From assembly GCA_041645435.1 (NCBI GenBank), contig JBAZQB010000001.1, positions 620,001 through 684,000 of the forward strand: a stretch of 64,000 bases of DNA, in the 5' to 3' direction. Under the pieces are notes generated by a model. It made no database searches and was not told the origin of the DNA. It saw nothing but the letters and a program-made list of their open reading frames with translations. Source of the DNA: Methanoregula sp. GTDB taxonomy: Archaea > Halobacteriota > Methanomicrobia > Methanomicrobiales > Methanospirillaceae. The translations under genes were made by a program, and so were the position numbers. Of this stretch, positions 34,530 to 43,902 are shown piece after piece (within the stretch, counting starts at the first letter, position 1; each line of letters begins with the position of its first letter).

Positions 34530-34628
34530 CCTTTTTTCACGACTGCCGTGTAATCGATCACAGTGCCGGGGAGAGAAACACTCCGGGCCCGGTGCATTCC
34601 CGGCATAATAGCCGTTTAAAATCGTCTC

Positions 34629-35339
34629 TCACCGGTCCCCCGCACTGATCAACCGTTCATCCACATCCGCACTCACAATGGGGGGCAACACTCCCCAGGT
34701 GACATGCTGATCCCCCATGATTGCAAATATCCCGCGTACATCATTTGGGTTACATTGGTCAAGCACCGACTGATTGTCCGGACGGATCTGGTTGCAGACC
34801 GCAGTGGCCCACGCATCTGCAAGGGCAACATTACGGGAGAAGACCGTGACCGCATCGGCCACGCCAAAGGAGATCGAAGGTCCGACTGTTGCAGAGGAGG
34901 TGCAGATGCCGAGAACCGAATCCTGCGGAGGCACAACAAAGGCGATCCGGTTGGAGAGCGCAGCGGTTCCCGCATGTACTCCTACCCGTACCGGCCGGTC
35001 GCAGATGAGCGCGATGTCGCCCCCGTTGTCGATTACACCGAATACCGCACCGGCTTCCTGCATCGCTTCAATACCCGCCCACGCAATCGCGCCGGCAACT
35101 GCCGCCATCGGCCCGACACCGGCTGTCCGGGTTGCATCTGCCATACGGATGATAATCAGCTCATCCGAGTCTGGCGTGTAGGGATCGAAGGTGGTGGAGA
35201 AAAAAGGATCGCGGGCAATATACGCTTCCAGCACCTGTCGCGCTGCAAGCATCCCGGTTTTTGCAGCCCCGATATGTTCCGGTTCATCCGCAAGGATTAT
35301 CGCGAACGTCTGCCGGTACGAGAACCGTTCGCGGATCAT
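34629..35339 (-). CDS. UPF0280/COG2122 protein of the homocysteine operon
   Basis: About 236 residues, related to ApbE-type flavin transferases (ATRTAGVGPMAAVAGAIAW, VIDNGGDIAL, VGVHAGTAALSN). Start ATG 35339 overlaps the ferredoxin gene's stop (ATGA). In Methanosarcina the COG2122, DUF39 and NIL-ferredoxin genes sit together and take part in homocysteine formation; the COG2122 member's exact role is unclear. Confidence 0.82.
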   Translation of the reverse strand: MIRERFSYRQTFAIILADEPEHIGAAKTGMLAARQVLEAYIARDPFFSTTFDPYTPDSDELIIIRMADATRTAGVGPMAAVAGAIAWAGIEAMQEAGAVFGVIDNGGDIALICDRPVRVGVHAGTAALSNRIAFVVPPQDSVLGICTSSATVGPSISFGVADAVTVFSRNVALADAWATAVCNQIRPDNQSVLDQCNPNDVRGIFAIMGDQHVTWGVLPPIVSADVDERLISAGDR

Positions 35340-35722
35340 ACCGGCAGGGTAAGGGCATGGGACGGGCAGGCATCGACACACTTGCCGCAGAGCACGCACC
35401 GTTTCTCATCAAGGCTGAGCTTCCAGTCAGGATCGAACGAGAAGACTTCGCGGGGACAGATACTGATACATGCTCCGCAGTCAACGCATTCGCTCTCGTT
35501 CAGGTTCACACCGTTTTCGAGAAGGTGTACGGTTGCGCCCATGCTGGTCATCGAATCGCGCACGAGCTGACACTGGTCATCCGGTACATCGATGAGTGCC
35601 TCTCCTTCCGAGGAGTCGATAACAGCACGTTCTACATTGATGAGCACACCGGTATCCCGGACAACCTGCGCAATGATCGGCTTCCGACCTTTTCCGCGTG
35701 AGAAATTCACCAGCAGTTTCAT
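35336..35722 (-). CDS. NIL-domain [4Fe-4S] ferredoxin
   Basis: 128 residues: NIL domain (MKLLVNFSRGKGRKPIIAQV, EALIDVPDDQCQLVRDSM) followed by two CxxCxxCxxxC clusters, CVDCGACISICP and CVLCGKCVDACP. It supplies electrons for reductive sulfur transfer to aspartate semialdehyde in homocysteine synthesis. The start ATG 35722 overlaps the DUF39 stop by four bases and has a GGGAGG site upstream. Confidence 0.88.
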   Translation of the reverse strand: MKLLVNFSRGKGRKPIIAQVVRDTGVLINVERAVIDSSEGEALIDVPDDQCQLVRDSMTSMGATVHLLENGVNLNESECVDCGACISICPREVFSFDPDWKLSLDEKRCVLCGKCVDACPSHALTLPV

Positions 35723-37227
35723 TTCAGCCACCTCCCGCCAAACAGTTTCCCGAGATTCATCGCGGTCAGGATACCCAGCACATGGTTCTCTGCATCAACA
35801 ACCGGTAGCGCGCTAATGTTATGCTTCTCGAGTTTCTGCACTGCGATATCAACAGCTTCGTCAGGTTTTGCCGTGATCACTTTGGTCTTCATGATATCCT
35901 TGACGAGATGTGCCTTTCCGGGATTTGCCACTGCTTTGGAGATATCAAAGGTGGTAACAATGCCAACCAGTATGCCGGCTGCATTGATCACCGGGAGATG
36001 GTTGGTCTCGCCCTTGAGCAGTTTTTTTGCAGCAGTCTTGATCTCTTCATCTTCATGGATACTAACGACCTGCCGGTCCATGATGTCAAGGACGCGGGGG
36101 CCCAGCGTGCTCTGGTGCATTGGTCTTGATACTTTTTTGGCATCAATCGGGCGCGTGGGAAGAGCCAGCTGCATTTTTCCCTGTTCAACCCATCCTTTCA
36201 GTTCCGCAGCCACCTTCCGTGCCCGGCGGAAACTGGACAGGGACGATGTTTTTACCTCTTCTCCATTCAGGTCAATCGAACCACTGCGCAATTCTGCATA
36301 GCTGACTTTCCGGAGTACAGGCCGGCTCCGGCTCGGAACTGCATAATCCAGGATGTCAACGCTGATATCCTCATCACGCACGGCAGTTGCCCGCACGACA
36401 TCAATATCGAGTACCGGCAGGGGTATACCGAGACCCACATACAGCGTAACCCCGTAACCGGTCATGGTCGCTGCCCGCATATAGTCCGGAGACATCTGCT
36501 TTAAATCACCGGTAACCATCAGCGTTCCAAACCCTCCCGCCGGTGAATGCTGGGTACCCTCGCCAACTACCATACCCTGTGCACCGCATAAAAAGATCGG
36601 GACACCACTGCCGATCAGCCGGCAGTGCGGATCATTCGAGAGCGGGTTGAGCAGGCCCGCACCCGAGAAATTGACATTGCCGCAACCGGGCAGCAGCGTT
36701 CCCATGTAGGTGTGAAGGGTACGATCCGTGGTATTGGTGGCAGCATTGTAGCGCTGGTAGGCATTGCGCGGGTTGCACATGATTGCCTGGTTTACATTTT
36801 CCAGCAGCAGCTCGGTGGTAATCGTGCGGCGCGGGTAACAGTCCGTGCCGCGGGAACTTGCACGGAGTTCTACGGATTTTCCTGCCACAAGATCCTCGAG
36901 CACATGCGCACCGCCATACTCATCTTCGCGGGTATCGGACTGCTGCGTTGCACCAATATACGTGTCAACTGCCGCCAGTCCCCCGTAGGCTTCAACATTA
37001 TTCAGCCAGATCCGCTCCATGCGGATAGGCGGTTCCGCATGCCCGAAATTAAAAAACGCACCGGATGAACACATGGCACCAAAGGTGCCGGTAGTGACCA
37101 CATCCACTTCTTTTAAAGCTCCCTGTTCACCGAGTTCGGCAACGATCGCAGGCATCTCTTCTGCGGTAACCACCCGCGCACTGCCGTCTCGGATCCGCTC
37201 ATTGATCTGGCTGATCGACTTGTGCAT
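35719..37227 (-). CDS. L-aspartate semialdehyde sulfurtransferase (DUF39/COG1900, homocysteine biosynthesis)
   Basis: 502 residues. The DUF39 catalytic part carries conserved cysteines at 53 (GAMCSSGAFFNFGH) and 130 (RGTDCYPRR) that can hold persulfide; two CBS domains follow (370-495, DIMDRQVVSIHEDEEI and DIMKTKVITAKPDEAV). It makes homocysteine from aspartate semialdehyde with a sulfur source and ferredoxin electrons, as shown genetically for the Methanosarcina homologue. It leads the three-gene operon. Confidence 0.9.
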   Translation of the reverse strand: MHKSISQINERIRDGSARVVTAEEMPAIVAELGEQGALKEVDVVTTGTFGAMCSSGAFFNFGHAEPPIRMERIWLNNVEAYGGLAAVDTYIGATQQSDTREDEYGGAHVLEDLVAGKSVELRASSRGTDCYPRRTITTELLLENVNQAIMCNPRNAYQRYNAATNTTDRTLHTYMGTLLPGCGNVNFSGAGLLNPLSNDPHCRLIGSGVPIFLCGAQGMVVGEGTQHSPAGGFGTLMVTGDLKQMSPDYMRAATMTGYGVTLYVGLGIPLPVLDIDVVRATAVRDEDISVDILDYAVPSRSRPVLRKVSYAELRSGSIDLNGEEVKTSSLSSFRRARKVAAELKGWVEQGKMQLALPTRPIDAKKVSRPMHQSTLGPRVLDIMDRQVVSIHEDEEIKTAAKKLLKGETNHLPVINAAGILVGIVTTFDISKAVANPGKAHLVKDIMKTKVITAKPDEAVDIAVQKLEKHNISALPVVDAENHVLGILTAMNLGKLFGGRWLK

Positions 37228-37317
37228 ATCCAGAAATACGCTTTAATGCATATTTAATACAATCGTTATTACCATTAGTAATATATGATTTTTAACCCCC
37301 GGCGCCCAATCACCAGT

Positions 37318-38025
37318 ATGCATGTGCGTGCCTTCATTGACGAGATGGAACAACTGGCCCCACCCAATCTCGCCGAGGAGTTCGATTGCGGGAGGATCGG
37401 CCTGATTGTCGAAGGCCGGCCGGATATCAATACTATCTGCTGTGCGTTAGACGCGACAGATGCGGTGGTCAGCAGGGCGGTTGAAGCAGGAGCGGATATG
37501 CTTGTCGTTCATCACACGCCATTATGGACACCGGTGACCGCACTGACCGGGCCAACCGCATCGCTGATGCGCCAGCTGCTCGCGGCAGATATGAATCTCT
37601 ATGTCATGCATACCAATTTCGATCACGCACCGGAAGGGGTGAACGATGCGCTGGCTGAACTCCTGTCAGTAAAAGATCTGGTCTCGCTCTCACCGGGTAT
37701 CATTGGCACCTGTACAATCCCGATAGATGAACTGGCCCGGCGCCTGGGAGGAAATATCCGGATCTGGGGAGAACTCTCATCCCTGTCCCGCCTCGCAATG
37801 GTTGCCGGCAGCGGATTTGATCCCGCATTCCTTACCGCAGCAAAAGAAGCGGGGGCCGATGCTTTCCTTTCTGCGGAGCTGAAACACTCTGTTGCCCGTT
37901 CCTCACCCCTGCCCTGCATTGAAGCAACCCATTACGCGCTGGAAGCCCCGGCCATGCGCCGCCTTGCTGCCCGGAAAGGCTGGCAGTACATCGATGATCC
38001 CCCCCGGCTTCATTCCATCCCATGA
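37318..38025 (+). CDS. NIF3-family dinuclear-metal protein
   Basis: 235 residues. Metal-binding HH in VVHHTPLW, and the D/H set ATDAVVSRAVEAGADML and MHTNFDHAPEGVNDAL, E in ELKHSV identify the NIF3 (DUF34) hexameric family, reported as metal-dependent phosphatase/GTP cyclohydrolase-like, though the physiological role is debated. The start at 37318 skips 11 residues that precede it in frame. It is divergent from the homocysteine operon and its stop overlaps the next gene by four bases. Confidence 0.88.
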   Translation: MHVRAFIDEMEQLAPPNLAEEFDCGRIGLIVEGRPDINTICCALDATDAVVSRAVEAGADMLVVHHTPLWTPVTALTGPTASLMRQLLAADMNLYVMHTNFDHAPEGVNDALAELLSVKDLVSLSPGIIGTCTIPIDELARRLGGNIRIWGELSSLSRLAMVAGSGFDPAFLTAAKEAGADAFLSAELKHSVARSSPLPCIEATHYALEAPAMRRLAARKGWQYIDDPPRLHSIP

Positions 38026-38336
38026 ACGATCTCTGGGAACGGATGAAGGAAAAGCACGCGCTGGATGCAACCCTGCGTGCAGAGATTGAAGCGGCCTTTG
38101 GAGCCCGGGGCAAAAAAGCTCTTGCAGCCATCGATGCCGGCAAGATCAAGCAGTACCGGGATTTTTTTGTTGTTGAAGGAAGGACCGCGGAGTATGTCGT
38201 GGACGAGGATTTCTGCACCTGCCGGGATTTCCTGTACCGGGGCAGGACCTGCTGGCACCTGCTCGCGGTGCAGATCGCACTCACGACCGGCCAGTTCACT
38301 CCTGTCGATTCCTGGTACGTTGATCAACTCAGCTGA
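38022..38336 (+). CDS. SWIM zinc-finger protein, 104 aa
   Basis: The C-terminal half has the SWIM signature FCTCRDFLYRGRTCWHLLAV (C-x-C...C-x-H). Small free-standing SWIM proteins bind DNA or protein; in other organisms they work with recombinases. The start overlaps the NIF3 gene stop by four bases (ATGA), so translation is coupled. N-terminal half is helical. Confidence 0.8.
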   Translation: MNDLWERMKEKHALDATLRAEIEAAFGARGKKALAAIDAGKIKQYRDFFVVEGRTAEYVVDEDFCTCRDFLYRGRTCWHLLAVQIALTTGQFTPVDSWYVDQLS

Positions 38337-38364
38337 CGGCAGAGAAAAATACCCTCATCATCAT

Positions 38365-38745
38365 TCATCGGCACGGGGAATTATCCCGCTCCTGAAGCGC
38401 CATTTCCCGGTCCTTTTTTGCACTGGGATATGCAGGATTGATTGCCAGCGCTTTGTCAAAAGAGGTTACCGCATCGGTAAACCGTCCGAGTTTACGCAAT
38501 GTCGTGCCCCGGTTATACCATGCCACGTCATAGTCCGGCCGGATGGCAAGCGCTTTATCATATGAGGTGAGGGCATCTGAGTACCGGCAGAGTTCATTCA
38601 GCAGGGATCCCCGGAGAACCCAGACCATGTCGTTTTCGGGTTCAAGGACAAGCGCCTTATCAAACAAGGCAATCGCTTTCTCAAGATCTCCGAGTTTGGC
38701 AAAATCTGCACCTTTATCGAAATGTTTCTCAGCACGAGCCTCCAT
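38365..38745 (-). CDS. TPR-repeat protein
   Basis: 126 residues forming three and a half TPRs: EKHFDKGADFAKLGDLEKAI, ENDMVWVLRGSLLNELCRYS, DYDVAWYNRGTTLRKLGRFT, each followed by ALTSYDKALAI-type second helices. A scaffold for protein-protein contact; partners unknown. It is convergent with the SWIM gene with 28 bases between stops. Confidence 0.85.
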   Translation of the reverse strand: MEARAEKHFDKGADFAKLGDLEKAIALFDKALVLEPENDMVWVLRGSLLNELCRYSDALTSYDKALAIRPDYDVAWYNRGTTLRKLGRFTDAVTSFDKALAINPAYPSAKKDREMALQERDNSPCR

Positions 38746-39032
38746 ACAAAAGACTGAGCGGTGTATGACATTAGTGTTGCGGTCATCTCAGGCACACTCC
38801 TCATGGACAGGTTTTTTTGCGATGAGCAAAACTAGAGACACACCCCTCCCCTCATCGGAAATCCTTTTGCCTTTACGGTCAGAATCATAGATGGATATCA
38901 GCAAAGCCATTACACCGGACCGATAACTCGATCCTGCCCGGATCCTAAAATTACTGCTCAAGGAATGATACTTTCCGTGCCGTATGAGGTAATTGGTTTG
39001 CTATTTCACAGGAATTTCATGATCTCTGCTCC

Positions 39033-41789
39033 ATGGATGTGCAATTAATGCTCGAAGAGGAATACCAGCTGGATTATTTTAAAGAACAGGGAATGGTCCG
39101 CAAGATCTGCAAGGCTTGCGGGTCTGCATTCTGGACACGTGACCATGCGCGTGAGATCTGTGGTGATGCACCCTGCGAACCGTACAATTTTATTGGCGAA
39201 CCGGTCTTCAAAACGCACAATCTCGATACCATGCGGGAGGCTTATCTTTCATTTTTTGAGAAACAGGGGCACACCCGGATCGAGCGCTACCCGGTAGCAG
39301 CACGGTGGAGAGATGATATTTACTTAACCATCGCATCGATCGCGGATTTCCAGCCTTTTGTCACCAGCGGGATCGTCCCCCCGCCGGCAAACCCGCTCAC
39401 GATCTCCCAACCCTGCATCCGGCTCAATGATCTCGACTCGGTCGGCAGATCAGGACGACACCTGACCACCTTTGAGATGATGGCACACCACGCCTTCAAC
39501 ACGCCGTCAGAAGAGATTTACTGGAAGGACCGGACGGTTGAGCTCTGCGACCAGTTCATCGCATCCATTGGTGGCGATCTGAATAAAGTGACATTCAAAG
39601 AGAGCCCGTGGATTGGCGGCGGGAATGCCGGCCCCAGTGTCGAGGTGCTGATCGGCGGTCTTGAGATTGCCACGCTCGTGTTTATGAGCCTCGGGCGCCA
39701 GAAGACTGCTGAAAAGGGGTACGATCTCAAGGGCGAGATGTACTACCCGATGAAGTTGCGGATTGTCGATACCGGCTATGGGCTGGAACGACTGGTCTGG
39801 GCTTCAAAGGGGTCGCCTACGATCTACGATGCGGTATTTCCGGAGATGGTGAGCCGGGTCATGGGTGCAGCCGGTCTCTCCCACATGCTTGACAACAAGG
39901 ATTACACCAAGCTCCTCTCGCTCAATGCAAAATTCGCCGGTCTCATGGATATCTCCGGCACCAACCTCTTCCAGCTCCGGAAGAAAGTGGCAGCAGCCAT
40001 CGATATCTCGCCGGAAAAACTTGACCGGATGATCACCCCTATCGAGAAGGTGTACGCAACGGTGGATCACACCCGGTGCCTTGCTTATATGCTCGGTGAC
40101 TGTATCGTACCGTCCAATGTGCGGGAAGGGTATCTTGCACGGCTCGTTATCCGCCGTACCCTGAGGATGATGACCGATCTCAAGATCGAAGAACCACTGG
40201 CAGATCTGATCGAACAGCAGACCCGCATCATCGGCATGAAAAAGTTCGAGCAGGATATCGGCGTTGTCCGGGAAATTGCCGAACGCGAGACCGAGAAATA
40301 TGCGTCAACGCTCGAGCGCGGAACCCGGATTGTCCAGAAGATTGCAAAGACATACAGGGCCAAGAGTCAGCGTGTGCCTTTAAGCGAGATTATCACCCTG
40401 TACGACTCGCATGGCATCCAGCCGGAGATGATCAAGGATATTGCCACCAAAGAAGGCGCAGTCGTCGACCTGCCCGACAATTTCTACTCCATGGTTGCCG
40501 ACATGCATTCCGAATCGAAAAAGGAAGCAGAAGTTGATACGACGGCAAAGTATGATGAACGGGTACTTGGACTCCCCCCGACAAAAAAACTATACTATGA
40601 GCAGCCGTCTGATGTCGAATTCGAAGCGGTTGTACTGGATTTCTTTGACGGGTATGCAGTCACCGACCAGACGCTCTTTTACCCGTTTGGTGGCGGTCAG
40701 CCCGCAGACACCGGCACCATGGTCAGCTCCGACAGCATGGTCAGGGTTGACGATGTGATAAAAGTCGGTGAAGTGATCCTCCACCACATCAGCGGCGGTA
40801 TCCTGCAGCGCGGCGACCGGGTCAAGGGAATGGTGGATGAAGAGCGGCGCTGGTCACTGATGCGCCATCACACGGCCACCCATATCGTACTCCATGCCGC
40901 AAAGGAAGTGCTCGGTGCGCATATTCACCAGGCCGGAGCCCAGAAAGGCAGCGAAAGTTCCCGCATGGATCTCCGGCATTTCAAGCACATCACGCCGGAT
41001 GAGCTCCGCAGGATAGAGACTTCGGCAAACCGCATGATCATGGCAAGCCAGCCGGTCGAGATCACGACAGAAGACCGGACCAAAGCCGAACAGAAATACG
41101 GGTTCTCCCTGTACCAGGGCGGCGTCCCGCCCGGCAGGGATATCCGGATCGTCAAAGTTGCCGGTGATATCGAAGCTTGTGCCGGCACCCACTGCCGGAC
41201 CACCGGCGAAGTCGGGGTCATCAAGATCATCCGGGTGGAACATATCCAGGACGGTATCGAACGGATCGAGTTTACCGCAGGTGTTGCTGCAATCTACTAT
41301 ATGCAGCATCTCGAACAGATCGTCACTTCTTCAGCTGAAGTCCTGTCCGTCCAGCCGGATAACCTGCCGGCAACCGTGAACCGGTTCTTTTCGGAATGGA
41401 AAGACCAGAAAAAAGAGATCGAACGCATGAGCTCAAAAGTGGTTGAGCTGGAGATGCAGTCCCTCGTTGCCGAATCGATGGGAGGTATTCCTGTCGTGAT
41501 CAAGCGCATCGATCTCCCCCAGAAGGAACTTGCACAACTGGCTACCTCCGTATCAGAAAAAGGCGGTGTAGCCCTTCTTGCAGGTTTGGGGGAATCGGTA
41601 AGAGTTGTTCTCGCATCCGGAGAACCCCGGGTAAATGCCGGAGATATTATCGGTCAGGTGTGCAGCCTGCTCGGCGGAAAAGGCGGGGGCAAACCTACGA
41701 TGGCACAGGGTGGCGGTCCTGATGCAAACCAGATTGACCTTGCCCTGAAAGTCGGGCGTGAACGGATTATTGCCGCCCTGCAGGGCTGA
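39033..41789 (+). CDS. alaS: Alanyl-tRNA synthetase
   Basis: 918 residues of the archaeal type. The N-terminus has a zinc-like cluster CKACGSAFWTRDHA...CGDAPC; the class-II catalytic part shows VAARWRDDIYLTIASIADF and ISQPCIRLNDLD; editing site HHTATH plus CAGTHC; and a C-terminal Gly-rich GGKGGGKPTMAQGGGP loop typical of AlaRS C-Ala/DHHA1. It charges tRNA-Ala and clears mischarged Ser/Gly. A second start at residue 6 (39048) is possible. The 287 bases upstream hold no gene. Confidence 0.95.
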   Translation: MDVQLMLEEEYQLDYFKEQGMVRKICKACGSAFWTRDHAREICGDAPCEPYNFIGEPVFKTHNLDTMREAYLSFFEKQGHTRIERYPVAARWRDDIYLTIASIADFQPFVTSGIVPPPANPLTISQPCIRLNDLDSVGRSGRHLTTFEMMAHHAFNTPSEEIYWKDRTVELCDQFIASIGGDLNKVTFKESPWIGGGNAGPSVEVLIGGLEIATLVFMSLGRQKTAEKGYDLKGEMYYPMKLRIVDTGYGLERLVWASKGSPTIYDAVFPEMVSRVMGAAGLSHMLDNKDYTKLLSLNAKFAGLMDISGTNLFQLRKKVAAAIDISPEKLDRMITPIEKVYATVDHTRCLAYMLGDCIVPSNVREGYLARLVIRRTLRMMTDLKIEEPLADLIEQQTRIIGMKKFEQDIGVVREIAERETEKYASTLERGTRIVQKIAKTYRAKSQRVPLSEIITLYDSHGIQPEMIKDIATKEGAVVDLPDNFYSMVADMHSESKKEAEVDTTAKYDERVLGLPPTKKLYYEQPSDVEFEAVVLDFFDGYAVTDQTLFYPFGGGQPADTGTMVSSDSMVRVDDVIKVGEVILHHISGGILQRGDRVKGMVDEERRWSLMRHHTATHIVLHAAKEVLGAHIHQAGAQKGSESSRMDLRHFKHITPDELRRIETSANRMIMASQPVEITTEDRTKAEQKYGFSLYQGGVPPGRDIRIVKVAGDIEACAGTHCRTTGEVGVIKIIRVEHIQDGIERIEFTAGVAAIYYMQHLEQIVTSSAEVLSVQPDNLPATVNRFFSEWKDQKKEIERMSSKVVELEMQSLVAESMGGIPVVIKRIDLPQKELAQLATSVSEKGGVALLAGLGESVRVVLASGEPRVNAGDIIGQVCSLLGGKGGGKPTMAQGGGPDANQIDLALKVGRERIIAALQG

Positions 41790-41804
41790 CCGTAACGAAT
41801 AATC

Positions 41805-42536
41805 ATGGCAGAGGAGGTTGTAGTTTTAGAACCGGGCGATGAACGGGCACAGAAGATAGCCAAAGCCATGGGCAGCCAGACGGCAAGCGATATCCTCCAG
41901 CTCCTCTGTGACGGCCAGAAGAGCCTGACGGATATTACCGAACGGCTCGCCATTCCCATGACCACGGCAAAATATCATGTGGAAAACCTGCTCGATGCGG
42001 GACTTCTGTCAGTTTCAGAAACAAAATACAGTGTCAAAGGGCGGGAGGTGAAACTCTATTCGCTCACTAACCAGCTCCTCATTGTTGCACCCCGGCAGTC
42101 CAATGTGCGTTCACTGCTGCTGAAATATGCCTCCTTGTTCGGCATTGTTGCCTTCGGCTCGGTTGTTATCGCAATCATGTCTTCCCTCTTTGGATCGGAG
42201 AGCATGATGCGCAGCAGCCTGAATGCAGTTCCCCGCATGGCTGTGCAGGAGTCCGGGAGTGCATATGCCATGAAAACAGCGGCTGACGGGTACACAGTAA
42301 ATGCCACGACAACTCCCGACGTCTGGATGGCCGGGGCAAAAGGAATTTCTGAAACGGGTGCTGCAAATTTCACACCAGTCCCGGAAGCAATAACTTCGTT
42401 TTCTCAAATCCCTCCCGGGACTGCAACCTCCGCGTTTCCCCTTATACCGGATACCGCACTGGCATTCTTTCTTGGCGGGGTGATGGTTATTTTTGTCTTG
42501 CTCTGTTACGAGGCATATCTCTGGAAACGACGTTAA
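41805..42536 (+). CDS. Membrane-anchored ArsR-type regulator
   Basis: 243 residues. N-terminal winged helix (TASDILQLLCDGQKSLTDIT, AIPMTTAKYHVENLLDAGLL) followed by two membrane helices (LLKYASLFGIVAFGSVVIA and TALAFFLGGVMVIFVLLCYE) enclosing a ~120-residue Ala/Thr/Pro-rich external loop. Tethered ArsR proteins with an outside loop can couple membrane or surface signals to promoters. It starts 15 bases after alaS, so it may be co-transcribed, although its regulon is unknown. Confidence 0.8.
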   Translation: MAEEVVVLEPGDERAQKIAKAMGSQTASDILQLLCDGQKSLTDITERLAIPMTTAKYHVENLLDAGLLSVSETKYSVKGREVKLYSLTNQLLIVAPRQSNVRSLLLKYASLFGIVAFGSVVIAIMSSLFGSESMMRSSLNAVPRMAVQESGSAYAMKTAADGYTVNATTTPDVWMAGAKGISETGAANFTPVPEAITSFSQIPPGTATSAFPLIPDTALAFFLGGVMVIFVLLCYEAYLWKRR

Positions 42537-42985
42537 AGCAGACACGGTTTTTTTATGTTTTTGGATTCTGTTAATTCCTCTCTTTCCCGTTGCTTGTCTA
42601 TTCTCTGCGGCTGATATGAGGATGACACCCACTCTCCCCCATATACGATAAACTCCGCCGACCTCAAAGGGCGCCCCGCGGCGGTTCAATGACAAAAATA
42701 CTAAAACCTCATTGCGCCCCGCCGTGACTCGGAAGTATTCATGGCCGTCAGGCCACAGGAACCCATGGATACAAGATATCCATAGCAGGCCCTGAGGCGG
42801 GGAAGAATCATAAAAACGATTTTCATGGTTTGGGTGTGAACTGAATCGTTTATGCCCGTTTCAACAGAGCCCGTTTTTCTATTTTTTTTTATTTTCAAGA
42901 AACAATCCTTAAAAAAAGGTTGACCTGCGGATCCTGATTAAGCACATCAGGTAACACCAAAAGGATGCAAAAAAAGAGATTATTT
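42537..42985. other. 449-base intergenic region with a dispersed repeat
   Basis: Between the ArsR stop and the surface-protein stop (convergent). It contains repeat family 2 copy 1 (42666-42833) and T-runs at 42878-42892 that could terminate the minus-strand gene from either side. No gene is visible. Confidence 0.5.
42666..42833. repeat. GC-rich dispersed repeat, copy 1
   Basis: Blocks AAAGGGCGCCCCGCGGCGGTT, GCGCCCCGCCGTG and AGGCCCTGAGGCGGGGAAG recur in order at 47080-47209. This copy has about 50 extra bases in the middle. GGCCCTGAGGCGGGG could pair with the CCCCGCC block to form a hairpin. Confidence 0.6.
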
Positions 42986-42999
42986 TCAGCGTCGTTTCG

Positions 43000-43816
43000 T
43001 GACAGACATGGCAACAAGTCCGGCAGCTGCGATACCAACGAACGCTGTTACCGGTGACAGCGGAGATTGTGTGGCAGTTGGCCAGGGTGTTGGTGCTGTG
43101 GTCGGGGCTTTTGTTGTTTTAACCACCGCACTGGTTGTAGATACCGGCGTGATTGACTGGGTTACCGGGGCTGCAACGTGGAACGTGATCGTTCCGATAT
43201 ATCCTTTCGTGTCGGTGAACGCGACATCATAATCTCCGGGGCCGGTCACTCCCACGAGTTTGGTAAAGACACCGGCACCGGATCGCAGATCCTCTTTTGT
43301 ACCAATCCAGGAGTCAAAAAGTACCCCCCCATCAGGTCCCCGCACCTCAACTTTCACTCCTCCATCCCCCAGTTTGGTGACTGACCCTTCGATACGAAGC
43401 GCATCTTCGGGACTCTGGGTTATTGGTGAAGTGATGGTGACATCCCCGGACCGGTCGATAAGTTTTACCAGCTGCATGGTCTGGGAATCAGAGCGAAGCC
43501 GTGGTTCATCTGCTCCCTGATACTGGACCTCTACTTTATAATTGCCACCGGGCAAACCCTTAGTATCCAGGAGTTTGTACTGGGTGAGCTTGTTGTCCTG
43601 AATCGTTAAAGACTGGCGACTCACTTCGGTTGCGGTGTATTGTGTCTGGTAAAACACGATATCGAACGTGGTTCCCGGGGGGAAATCGCTGTCAATGGAA
43701 CATTTCAGCGGGAGACCCACCTGAACGCTTTCTGCGCAGCTGACGTAAAGCCCATAGGCAGATACCGTCCCGGTAATACACATCAGGAATAATGCGATGA
43801 GTATGATCCTTTTCAT
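43000..43816 (-). CDS. Secreted Thr/Pro-rich surface protein
   Basis: 276 residues from ATG 43816 (stop near 42986): signal peptide MKRIILIALFLMCITGTVSA, an extracellular part made of beta-sandwich repeats (GLPGGNYKVEVQYQGADEPR, GPGDYDVAFTDTKGYIGTI), a Thr/Pro stalk TTKAPTTAPTPWPTATQSP and a C-terminal membrane helix TAFVGIAAAGLVAMSVTKRR. Such proteins stand on the S-layer/membrane. Coding ends at 42986; the open frame upstream of 43816 is not needed. Confidence 0.75.
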
Positions 43817-43902
43817 GTCTAGAACATCGAATGGCCGAAAATAAAATGGTATCTTTTGGAATCTGTACCAGTATGAAAGGCTGGCTGAAAAAAGGGAAGA
43901 GA

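Noticed and set aside
36625..37068. Plus-strand frame of 147 residues opposite the DUF39 gene
   Set aside because: Antisense shadow of a well-supported gene with GC-rich third positions.
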